From assembly GCA_023395515.1 (NCBI GenBank), contig JAEWZB010000111.1:1-19270 (forward strand): a stretch of 19,270 nucleotides of DNA, read 5' to 3'. Each line of letters opens with the position of its first letter. Position 1 is the stretch's first letter. The stretch is from Bacillota bacterium. Lineage in GTDB: Bacteria; Bacillota; Syntrophomonadia; Syntrophomonadales; Syntrophomonadaceae. The translations under genes were made by a program, and so were the position numbers. The notes below the pieces were generated by a model. It saw only the letters and a program-made list of their open reading frames with translations, did no database searches and was not told the DNA's origin. Positions 7,033 to 14,558 of the stretch are shown one piece after another.

Positions 7033-10000
7033 CTACTTTTTAGTTGCCCCTCTTATGGAGCCGATGCGGCTGGATACTTTATTTAAGAAGTCTCCCGGAG
7101 TTTCATATCCCAACTCCTGCAACCGGGCTGCCCGGGAAGCTGGGGAAAGATTATTATTATTTATGACTTTTATAGCTTCCTGCATATTAGCAGGCATTTT
7201 TTCTACCCCATACCCCATGTTGTGATAGCTTTTTTCTACCGTCTGAGCCAGATCGGCAGTTTTACGCAACTGTTCCATGGCTTCAGTCTGGTTCCTCATG
7301 ACCTCGGCCGGATTATTGCCCGTTCTCCAGTATTCATCAATTTTATGAGCCTCCATCAAGGAAAGTTGCTCGGCATCAAGCAGCTTACCCTGACCTTTTT
7401 GCACTAATTCATAACCGCTGGAAGGCCGCATTTGCTTACCATTGATATTAACTGTTTCAACCCCCCGGGCTATTTCCTCGGGAGTTGCCTCTATCATAGG
7501 CCGGCCCGCCTGACCGCCTTCATCTATATGCCAAGTACGCTGATTGCTGAAATCACGGCCGGCCGCCAAGTCAAATTGATCCATGGCAGCTTCTTCATGG
7601 TGTTTAGCCCATTGCCGGTATTTAGCGGCATCATCCATTTTAGCCCAGTCGGTATCTGGAAAACGTTTACCGGCTTCATCCATACTAAACCCGGAATTCT
7701 CTGCAAAGCTCTTATAGTAAGCATCTTCCCATTCGGCTTTGGGAATTTCTACCCATTCCGGGCCATTAGGTCCCTTAACCAAGCGTTCAGCAATAACATC
7801 ATTATCGGTATTTATATTAATATCTACGTTTTCACTACCCGGTGTACGCACACTTCGGCAGCGTATACCATTTGGATCAGTACCGGGATACTTCTTATGC
7901 AAATGGTCTTCTACAGTTTTATAAGATGGTTGATGTATCTGCTCATTCATAGTCTTATTAAATTCTCTTTGTATATTTTGGGCTTCCTGGGGAGTAAAAC
8001 GGTTGCCTACCCCATCCACATCCTGAATATTTTTCAGGTTTCTCATGGAAGCCGGATCAGCTTTCATGTCCATAATATCTTCTACGGTTAACGGCTCGCC
8101 CCGCTGCACCTTATCGGCTATAGCTCCGGTTCTTTCCTGGGCCTGTAACTTATATTCATCATATATAGCTTGCTCCCGAACTAATTCCTGCTGTTTGGAA
8201 GCCGGCAGTTTATCCAAATCTTTTATATTCTCCTGTACTTGTTTTTCCGCCTGGGAAACAGCTCTGGAATCAGCCATTACTTCATCAGCTGTTCTTACCG
8301 GACGCTTAGGAGCCATATCATCCGCACCGACAGCCGCTTTACCAGTTCCCTTAGCTATATCATCAGTACCGGAGGCTGCTTTGCCGGCTCCCTTAGCTAT
8401 GTCATCACTGCTGCTGCTTACTATTTTTCCTGCTTTAGTTACATCATCAAAAGAACTCGCCACCGACAGACCGTGACCTACTCGGGCATTCTTGGCAATA
8501 CCTTGGGCCGCTTCATCACTGCCAATGTCTACTAAGCGTTTATTAATCTGGTCCAGAGTTTCCTCGGCTGATTGTTTACTGACCAATCCCAATTTTTGAC
8601 TCCATATTTGATTTTGGGCACTGCCCTTAAGTAAGCCGGTTTCAATCAAATCTGCCGCCTTATTAGTAAAAGCAGGAAACCTCTCCAGCATTTCTTTGTT
8701 TAGTGCACTGCCGCCTTTGCCTATCACCCAACCTGCTTGTTCCCCTAAAACCGTCATACCGATAGCCTGGGAAACTGCTCTAAAGTTTGATTCCCCTTTA
8801 TCTACGGAATCCTTAATACGGTAGATAGCTTCCGCTACGGTCAGGCCGCCGTCGATGACGGTTCCCGCCGCCCCTCCGGTCGAGGCGGTAATCATAACCC
8901 GGGCCGCCATTCCCTTCCAGGATATGCTGCCATCCGCCTTTTCTCCGGTTACTACTTCCTTAGCCGTAGCCAGATTAGCCTCCAGCCCGTGACCCAGAGT
9001 ATCAATCCAGCCTTCCTCTTTGCGTAATCCCGAATCTCCGGCAGTTTTTCCTTCGATACGGTTGCCGATAATCTTCTTAAGCTGCTCCATACGGTCTTTA
9101 TCGACTTCCTTACCGGCCAGCATGTCATCTTTTAAATCTTGAATCGCTTTATCAATATCTCCCGCTCCGCCCGGTGTTCCAATATTATATTTGTCGGCAG
9201 CTTTCTGCATTTGCTCCAGGTTCTTCCAAGTGGCCAGATTCTGGTCGACGGCTTGGCTGTGGGCATCCTCACGCCGGCCCATCTTTTCGAGGTCTTCCGC
9301 CGCCCGGCGCCGGTCTTCGGCCAGATCGTTCTGCCACTCTTCAAATCTGTCGGGATTAACAATATTTCCGCTTTCGGTATTAATCCATTCCCCGGTTTTT
9401 TCATCGTATTCGATTTCAATGCTGCGCCCGTCTGTTTTTCCCACCAGGATACGTTTTTCTCCATCTTGAGGAATCCCCGGTGTGCCGTAATCTGGAGACG
9501 GCGTCTCCTGGGCCGGCGGCAGTCCTTCTGCCTCAACTGCTGAACCTTCCGGTCTTCCCGTTTCCACAGCCGGAATGGATACCTCCTCCTGCCCGACCTG
9601 GGGAGCGTCTTGGTCTATGCCATGATTCTTAATGGTGTTCATAGGATCTTCCGGCCCTATAATACCGGTATCTTCCGTTTTAGGAATGGCCGGTTTTTCC
9701 GGCTGCGGTGCCGGTATCTCATCGTCCCAGGGTTTGCCCCCGTATTTTTCTACCGTTTGGGGATAAGGTTGCCCTAATGGCGGCCTTTTCTCCAAGACAC
9801 TATCATCTACAGACATAGAGGGTTCGTAGTCAACGTGTCTGCCAGGACCGAGTATGATCTCTCTTTCCGTAAATGGATTGGTGTCCCCTACGGTATAAAC
9901 CCCATTACCGCTGGTATCTACATCAAAGGGGCTGCTGCCTCCCTTGCCCAAAGAGCTTCCTGCTTCCCCTTCCAGCCAGTGCCGCCCGTTGCGGTCATAT

Positions 10001-12858
10001 CCTTCAGCATTATAACCGCTCCAATGATAACCATCTTTACCATAGCCCTGTTTATCATAACCCCAGGGATCATAACCGCTGCGGTTGTAACCTTCATAGT
10101 TGAAGCCTTCCCGGTCAAAGCCGTCTTTGTCATAACCATGCTCATTAAAACCGCTTTTATCATAACCGTCGGCATCAGTACCTTCTCTTGATTGGCCTTC
10201 GCGGTTGAAACCATCCCGGTCATACCCTTCTGCATCATAACCATTCTTATCAAAGCCTTCCCGGTCCCAGCCATGCCTATTAAAACCTTGCTTATCATAA
10301 CCGTCCCGGTCAAAACCGTCTTTATTAAATCCTGCCTTGTCAAAGCCTTGTTTATCATATCCTTTAGCATCAAAACCTTGACGGTCATAACCCTTGCGGT
10401 TATAGCCGTTTACATCATAACCCTCCCGGTCAAAGCCTTCACCGTCAAATCCATTACGCCCATACCCTTCCTGATCGTAACCGTCTTTATTAAATCCGTC
10501 CTGGTCAAAGCCATCAGCATTATAACCAGCTTTATCGTATCCCTCGCGGTCAAATCCCTTCGCATCAAATCCGGCCTGGTTATAACCCTCCCGGTCGAAC
10601 CCTGCCTTATCGAAGCCCTCTTGATTAAACCCTTCCCGGTCAAATCCTGCTTGGTTATATCCTTCTTTATTGAATCCGTCCTGATTAAATCCGGCTTTAT
10701 CGTATCCTTCCCGGTCAAAGCCCTTCGCATCAAATCCGGCCTGGTTATAGCCCTCACGGTCAAATCCTGCCTTATCGAAGCCCTTTTGATTAAACCCTTC
10801 CCGGTTAAAGCCTGCTTGGTTAAAACCTTCTTTATTAAATCCGTCTTGATTATATCCGGTTTTATCGTATCCTTCCCGGTCAAAGCCTTTAGCATCAAAT
10901 CCGGCCTTGTTATAACCCTCCCGGTCAAATCCCGCTCTATCAAAGCCCTCTTGATTAAACCCTTCCCGGTCAAAACCATCTTTATCAAAGCCTTGGGCAT
11001 TAAAACCATCCTGGTTAAAAGTACTTTCTTCTCCGGGTACGGCTGCTTCGGCATCAGGACCGGGTGAATCTCCCGGCCCGGCTGTTGGGTTTGCCACCGA
11101 AGCTTCCAGTTCACTCACATCAATCTGTATCCCGCCTTCTGACGATTCAGTCCCCCTACCGGCCTCCGGCTTGATTAACCCAGCTTCACCGGTAGCTGCC
11201 CCGCTTAAGCCTGCTCCGGAGGATGAGACTGGACCTTGCGCCGCATAATCTTGGGAGCCGATAGAAACAGCTTTCTGATGCATAGCCCCGGTATCAATTA
11301 TAATACCTGCACCGGATGAACCTTCGGTTACCAGACTCGATTCCGGCGGCACCACTACACCAGTTTCAGCAGAAACTCTCATAGTCAATTCATCCCCGGA
11401 TATATTGCCTACAGGTGACATGGCCGGTATATCCTGACTACTAATTAAAGCCTCATTAGGCATATTATCCGGAGGAGTATTAAATTCCGGATTTAAACTG
11501 TTTCCGGCTGTATTAGCGGGTACATAAGTATCATCACGCCTACGGCGTCCTAGCTGGTTAGTAGTGCGAACCATACCGGAAGCCCCTTCACTTCCTCCGG
11601 GTAAGCCCCCGGCCCCAGGTAAGTTTCCTCCGCCGCCGGGATACAAAGGAGTTCCGGTAGAGGGTGGCATAAAGCCTCCACCTCCGCCTAATCCGGCTAA
11701 AGCTCCTAAAGTTGTAGCAATTAATCCCGGCACAGCTACTCCCACAATAGCTTCCGTAGTATTGGAGGGACCGGGTATATTTCCGGCTGCCCCTACTCCG
11801 GCCGGAATTTCGGTATAACCACCTGCAGCTGACGTCGATTTGCTGCCTGTGAAATCCTCCAGAGAACCGCCCGTAACCTCAAAATGAGGGGTAGCATTTA
11901 CATATCCCATACCCCGGCCTCCCGAACCTTCATTCCGGGCCCAGGTCAACGGGTCGGAATCAACTATAGTATAGGTACCGGCGGGAATAACTATATTAGG
12001 ATATACATGCCAGTTAGCATCAGGCACACCACCTTGTCCCGGTGTACCTACGGCCTGCCACGGTCCATACATTTTGCCGTTTTGGTCAACTAATCCGATG
12101 GTGCCCGGCGTAGCCCCTCTAGCGTCATTCCAGTGATAATTCATAATTTCTGTAACTAGATGCAAAGTGTTGATGCTGAAAGTAGTAGGAGCCGTCGGTT
12201 GGTTATAAACTCCGGCAATATTCATAGTATCAGAAATTTCTATCGGTTCATTTAACGGGTTACCGGTGACAATAGCTCCTGGGCTCGATTCCTGAGCCGG
12301 TTCTTCCACCGCTTCAGGCTCATTTGCTTCTATATCCGGGGCTTTTTGACTTAAAAGCCCGGCTCGTTCCAAGCCGTCCAAAGTCTGTTGGGCTATGGAC
12401 AGAGCCGTTGTTATATCCGCTGTATTGCTGTTGCCGGTTTGATAAAATTCCACCGTAATAAAATAGTCCGGTAATATTACCCCGACTCCGACTCCGTCAG
12501 ACATAGTGTATTCCCGCACTTCACAGCCTTTCATGCGTTTTGATTGAATAATAGTATGATTAGTTTGCCCATCTATATAATCAAGCATAGTCTGCATCCC
12601 CGCCGCATCTGTAGGACCTAAAACAGTTACTCCGCCATAGCCGTTTTTATATCCGCCGTAACCGGCGTGCATTTTAATACCTAATCCGGTTACGGGATCT
12701 GTTCCGAAATCAAACTCCGGTGAAGAATAATTGGCATTAGCCACCTGGGTAACTACATCTCCAGTACCGCCTGCTGCGGCTAAACCCGGAAAACAAGTCA
12801 TCATGGATAAAACTAATAATATATATGCGCTTATGCTTACACCCCAATATTTCCGCAT
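7033..12858 (-). CDS. Giant secreted protein with 69 aromatic-D/N-x-x-G pentapeptide units
   Basis: This protein is 1941 residues from the ATG at 12858, chosen because AAGGAG sits nine bases upstream and MRKYWGVSISAYILL...GLAAAG is a good signal peptide. An in-frame GTG at 12903 directly abuts an AGGAGG, too close to be used. Order of parts: a mixed domain at about 35-168 (with NYSSPEFDFGTDPVTGLG); an acidic linker; a probable beta sandwich at about 228-328; a hydrophobic Gly/Ala segment at about 370-390 with a glycine-rich tract; a low-complexity region; the pentapeptide array at 614-958; a Pro/Glu-rich linker; and a long helical half with KGMAARVMITASTGGAAG and a 14-residue repeat. A C-terminal soluble region of about 300 residues ends the protein. 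The C-terminal half loosely resembles polymorphic-toxin proteins, but no toxin domain, HINT motif or immunity gene is evident. Role unknown. Confidence 0.88.
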   Translation of the reverse strand: MRKYWGVSISAYILLVLSMMTCFPGLAAAGGTGDVVTQVANANYSSPEFDFGTDPVTGLGIKMHAGYGGYKNGYGGVTVLGPTDAAGMQTMLDYIDGQTNHTIIQSKRMKGCEVREYTMSDGVGVGVILPDYFITVEFYQTGNSNTADITTALSIAQQTLDGLERAGLLSQKAPDIEANEPEAVEEPAQESSPGAIVTGNPLNEPIEISDTMNIAGVYNQPTAPTTFSINTLHLVTEIMNYHWNDARGATPGTIGLVDQNGKMYGPWQAVGTPGQGGVPDANWHVYPNIVIPAGTYTIVDSDPLTWARNEGSGGRGMGYVNATPHFEVTGGSLEDFTGSKSTSAAGGYTEIPAGVGAAGNIPGPSNTTEAIVGVAVPGLIATTLGALAGLGGGGGFMPPSTGTPLYPGGGGNLPGAGGLPGGSEGASGMVRTTNQLGRRRRDDTYVPANTAGNSLNPEFNTPPDNMPNEALISSQDIPAMSPVGNISGDELTMRVSAETGVVVPPESSLVTEGSSGAGIIIDTGAMHQKAVSIGSQDYAAQGPVSSSGAGLSGAATGEAGLIKPEAGRGTESSEGGIQIDVSELEASVANPTAGPGDSPGPDAEAAVPGEESTFNQDGFNAQGFDKDGFDREGFNQEGFDRAGFDREGYNKAGFDAKGFDREGYDKTGYNQDGFNKEGFNQAGFNREGFNQKGFDKAGFDREGYNQAGFDAKGFDREGYDKAGFNQDGFNKEGYNQAGFDREGFNQEGFDKAGFDREGYNQAGFDAKGFDREGYDKAGYNADGFDQDGFNKDGYDQEGYGRNGFDGEGFDREGYDVNGYNRKGYDRQGFDAKGYDKQGFDKAGFNKDGFDRDGYDKQGFNRHGWDREGFDKNGYDAEGYDRDGFNREGQSREGTDADGYDKSGFNEHGYDKDGFDREGFNYEGYNRSGYDPWGYDKQGYGKDGYHWSGYNAEGYDRNGRHWLEGEAGSSLGKGGSSPFDVDTSGNGVYTVGDTNPFTEREIILGPGRHVDYEPSMSVDDSVLEKRPPLGQPYPQTVEKYGGKPWDDEIPAPQPEKPAIPKTEDTGIIGPEDPMNTIKNHGIDQDAPQVGQEEVSIPAVETGRPEGSAVEAEGLPPAQETPSPDYGTPGIPQDGEKRILVGKTDGRSIEIEYDEKTGEWINTESGNIVNPDRFEEWQNDLAEDRRRAAEDLEKMGRREDAHSQAVDQNLATWKNLEQMQKAADKYNIGTPGGAGDIDKAIQDLKDDMLAGKEVDKDRMEQLKKIIGNRIEGKTAGDSGLRKEEGWIDTLGHGLEANLATAKEVVTGEKADGSISWKGMAARVMITASTGGAAGTVIDGGLTVAEAIYRIKDSVDKGESNFRAVSQAIGMTVLGEQAGWVIGKGGSALNKEMLERFPAFTNKAADLIETGLLKGSAQNQIWSQKLGLVSKQSAEETLDQINKRLVDIGSDEAAQGIAKNARVGHGLSVASSFDDVTKAGKIVSSSSDDIAKGAGKAASGTDDIAKGTGKAAVGADDMAPKRPVRTADEVMADSRAVSQAEKQVQENIKDLDKLPASKQQELVREQAIYDEYKLQAQERTGAIADKVQRGEPLTVEDIMDMKADPASMRNLKNIQDVDGVGNRFTPQEAQNIQREFNKTMNEQIHQPSYKTVEDHLHKKYPGTDPNGIRCRSVRTPGSENVDININTDNDVIAERLVKGPNGPEWVEIPKAEWEDAYYKSFAENSGFSMDEAGKRFPDTDWAKMDDAAKYRQWAKHHEEAAMDQFDLAAGRDFSNQRTWHIDEGGQAGRPMIEATPEEIARGVETVNINGKQMRPSSGYELVQKGQGKLLDAEQLSLMEAHKIDEYWRTGNNPAEVMRNQTEAMEQLRKTADLAQTVEKSYHNMGYGVEKMPANMQEAIKVINNNNLSPASRAARLQELGYETPGDFLNKVSSRIGSIRGATKK
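8323..8448 (-). repeat. Three 42-bp tandem repeats inside the giant gene
   Basis: Three consecutive 14-residue units share a frame: DDVTKAGKIVSSSS, DDIAKGAGKAASGT and DDIAKGTGKAAVGA, with a partial fourth (DDMA) beyond. The second and third are most alike, so they arose by recent duplication. They sit between the helical core and the C-terminal region of the giant protein and probably form a flexible or amphipathic linker. Confidence 0.8.
9985..11019 (-). repeat. 69-unit pentapeptide array, aromatic-(D/N)-x-x-G
   Basis: The 15-bp coding period runs without a register break from FNQDG (11005-11019) to YDRNG (9985-9999), 69 units. Position 1 is F or Y with one W and two exceptions (QSREG, TDADG); position 2 is almost always D or N; position 5 is G in every unit; positions 3-4 are mostly charged or polar (RE, KE, QD, KA). 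A 55-residue super-repeat lies over it: units 7-11, 18-22 and 29-33 all read FDREG, YN(K/Q)AG, FDAKG, FDREG, YDK(T/A)G, so 10525-11019 is about three 165-bp copies. The far end (units 37-69) is more diverged. This differs from the A(D/N)LxX pentapeptide family and from MORN repeats. An extended, aromatic-stacked solenoid or stalk is an inference. Confidence 0.95.
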
Positions 12859-12916
12859 TTTTCTGCTCCTTAAATTAAGATATAAAAGGGACAAACTATT
12901 CACCTCCTAATCTGCC

Positions 12917-13414
12917 TCAGGGCAGTATTCCTATCAACATCATCCAGCCGGTAGACAATACGAAAGCCAAACCCGACGGGATCATCACATTTTTAGCTCC
13001 TACTGCTCCTTGTTTCATAACTTCCGCACCTGCCGTAGCACAAGCGGTCATTATTGCTGCTGAAGCAAAAGGCATTACGGCACTCCAGCCTAAAACAAAC
13101 TGGGCCAAAGCGGCTAAAACCGTAAACGGTATCATAAATAACATTCCTCCGGCAACCGCTTCCCGGGCAAATTGGCTTTTGCTGTGCCGCAAGTCAGCAT
13201 TACCGGTATTAAATATCATAATAAGTAAATTTATAGTAAGAAATCCTACTCCTATTGCTAATAAAAGTGATAATAATAAGGCCGTAATTTTAAATTCTTC
13301 CTTCGTAAGAGGAATCATAATCCCGAAGAAAATAAAGCATAGGTAGACAGGCCAGAATTTAACTCCACTCGGTTCGGCCCCCTCTGTATATCCCAATCTC
13401 ATTTCCATCTTCAT
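12917..13414 (-). CDS. Five-segment membrane protein, unknown
   Basis: This 165-residue, very hydrophobic protein has predicted membrane segments at about 19-36, 43-68, 88-108, 110-128 and 143-165, ending almost at the last residue. A short polar N terminus (MKMEMRLGYTEGAEPSG) and a loop with NADLRHSKSQFARE are the only clearly soluble parts. AGGAGG is four to five bases before the first ATG and a little more than ten before an ATG two codons later, so either could be used. It ends 58 bases before the giant gene's ATG and starts 22 bases after the Yip1-like gene. It could be a membrane partner in export or anchoring of the giant protein, but this is position-based inference only. Confidence 0.78.
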   Translation of the reverse strand: MKMEMRLGYTEGAEPSGVKFWPVYLCFIFFGIMIPLTKEEFKITALLLSLLLAIGVGFLTINLLIMIFNTGNADLRHSKSQFAREAVAGGMLFMIPFTVLAALAQFVLGWSAVMPFASAAIMTACATAGAEVMKQGAVGAKNVMIPSGLAFVLSTGWMMLIGILP

Positions 13415-13436
13415 AAGCCTCCTTTTTTAGTCTTCA

Positions 13437-14006
13437 CTAAGCTCCGAATTTTCCGAGTAAGCTCCATCCTAAGAGTAAAATCGCCCCACACAGGGTAGTC
13501 ATAGCTACACTAAACGCCACCCGTTCCCCCGACATTTGCTTAATAGTATACATAGTAGGCCGAAGTGCCCATAATACCCCGGTAACTCCAAATGCTACCG
13601 CAGTTTTCCAGCCCAAAGCCAGTGAAAATACCAGGCCGCTTACCGCATAGACAAAAGTAGCCGAATATCCCAGTGCAAAGGCAGAAATAGCCCATTCCAT
13701 AGTAATATTGCGTTCGGATGCCTGCGCCAGCGCCCAAACCATAATAGCCAGCAAGGCTACCCCTCCGGTACCGTAAATCAACCCCAGCATGGTAATCAAA
13801 ATCACCGTACTCATTCCTATTTGTCCGGTTTTTAATAAATCCAGTCCGGTTTGCAGAAAAAAGAAGGTAAAAGAAGCGCCGGAAATAAGCAGTGAATACG
13901 GCCAGGATATTTTACTCATCTGGTTTTTAACCACTTCCCCCGGATTAACCATCATATTAAGAGCTATCTTCCAGCGCGGCACTGCAGTTGGGGTTATATT
14001 GTCCAT
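13437..14006 (-). CDS. Yip1-like multi-pass membrane protein
   Basis: This 189-residue protein has a cytoplasmic N terminus containing NPGEVVKNQMSKISWPYSLL, followed by about five membrane segments (36-52, 66-92, 105-130, 134-148 and 163-184). An N-P-x-E-V-V stretch leading into a Trp and the first membrane segment, and a mid-protein EWAISAFALGYSATFVYAV segment, resemble the bacterial Yip1-domain family. AAGGAG lies ten bases before the ATG. The 109-base gap to the upstream PH-like gene is the widest inside the cluster and carries competing weak hairpins. The family call is tentative. Bacterial Yip1 proteins have no well-defined role. Confidence 0.72.
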   Translation of the reverse strand: MDNITPTAVPRWKIALNMMVNPGEVVKNQMSKISWPYSLLISGASFTFFFLQTGLDLLKTGQIGMSTVILITMLGLIYGTGGVALLAIMVWALAQASERNITMEWAISAFALGYSATFVYAVSGLVFSLALGWKTAVAFGVTGVLWALRPTMYTIKQMSGERVAFSVAMTTLCGAILLLGWSLLGKFGA

Positions 14007-14067
14007 AACATCATTTCTCCTTCACTTTATTACTGCTCTATTTTAACCAGCCTTCATCTTTCATCCC

Positions 14068-14099
14068 GGTATGGTTTGACCGATAATTTATACCATCGG
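14068..14099. promoter_or_regulatory. Competing short hairpins in the widest gap of the cluster
   Basis: Two mutually exclusive stems overlap: GGTAT (14068-14072) with ATACC (14090-14094), and CCGAT (14080-14084) with ATCGG (14095-14099). They lie between the first small gene and the Yip1-like gene. There is no T run in the minus direction, so this is not a terminator. It could be a leader or RNA-processing site that changes expression after the first gene, but stems this short also arise by chance. Confidence 0.2.
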
Positions 14100-14115
14100 C
14101 TTATTAGCAATACCT

Positions 14116-14409
14116 TTACGTAAAACTAAATTTGTTCCCGAATTCTTTAGCTAGAACCTGTTTTAACCTGCTAAAATCATCCCCGGTCACCAGAATGCCT
14201 ACGTAAACAGCATCAGAGGTTACTATTTCCAATTCCGTTTCTCCCCCATTCTTTTTTATAAGACAAACCGACTCCAGTTCACTATTTTTAATCAGCAAAG
14301 CTGCCTCACTTTTTTCTTGCGGCCTCCAAAACATTTGTCCTTGACTAATGACAAGATCATAAAGCTGGGTTTTAAAAAATCCTATTTTCAACTTAACTTT
14401 AAAGGTCAT
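14116..14409 (-). CDS. Small soluble PH-like protein
   Basis: The ATG at 14409 gives 97 residues. A longer in-frame reading exists, but AGGAGAGGTG just upstream fixes this start, and the extra 32 codons would run into the inverted repeat of the control region. The protein has beta-strand character throughout (TFKVKLKIGFFKTQLYDLVI, then ALLIKNSELESVCLIKK, ELEIVTSDAVYVGILV) and closes with one helix (DDFSRLKQVLAKEFG). Several strands capped by a C-terminal helix is the pattern of a PH/GRAM fold. There is no signal peptide or membrane segment. It is the promoter-proximal gene of the minus-strand cluster. A PH-like domain is also suspected in the membrane protein at 3567-4817. Function unknown. 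Confidence 0.78.
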   Translation of the reverse strand: MTFKVKLKIGFFKTQLYDLVISQGQMFWRPQEKSEAALLIKNSELESVCLIKKNGGETELEIVTSDAVYVGILVTGDDFSRLKQVLAKEFGNKFSFT

Positions 14410-14468
14410 ATACTCACCTCTCCTATATTTTATCAACTTTATTCCCCTAAATATTTCCCCTTCACAAA

Positions 14469-14513
14469 TTGGCATTGCCAATTTTATTGTCACGGTTTGT
14501 GACAATAAAATTG
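14469..14513. promoter_or_regulatory. Probable operator: perfect 15-bp inverted repeat plus overlapping palindrome
   Basis: CAATTTTATTGTCAC (14479-14493) and GTGACAATAAAATTG (14499-14513) are perfect reverse complements around a 5-base centre. Overlapping the left arm is TTGGCA-T-TGCCAA (14469-14481). The block lies between the divergent starts at 14409 (minus) and 14559 (plus), next to a helix-turn-helix gene, which is where an operator for an autoregulated repressor would be. No T run follows either arm, so a terminator is unlikely. A weak plus-strand promoter may follow (TTGAAA at 14511-14516, TAAAAT at 14535-14540, 18 bases apart). If so, the right arm overlaps its -35 box. Confidence 0.7.
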
Positions 14514-14558
14514 AAAAAATTATCCATCTAATGTTAAAATGTTTTTGAGGTGTTACTA

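Noticed and set aside
7432..8091. 219-codon plus-strand frame opposite the C-terminal part of the giant gene
   Set aside because: It is fully antisense to a well-supported coding region and has no ribosome binding site or recognisable domain.
9139..9543. 134-codon frames on both strands inside the giant gene
   Set aside because: They lie wholly inside the giant protein's reading frame and have no start signal or domain.
9985..11019. CRISPR array or DNA-level regulatory repeat
   Set aside because: The period is 15 bp, in frame with a long coding sequence, with third-position variation. There are no unique spacers of uniform length.
10192..11067. Long open frame on the plus strand opposite the pentapeptide array, and two more minus-strand frames across it
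   Set aside because: They are side effects of the 15-bp periodicity, which keeps stops out of other frames. There is no ribosome binding site, and the products are monotonous Ile/Lys/Val or Met/Lys/Thr strings.
12859..12903. Extended N terminus of the giant protein from the GTG at 12903
   Set aside because: AGGAGG touches this GTG with no spacer. The ATG at 12858 has AAGGAG at proper distance and leads straight into a signal peptide.
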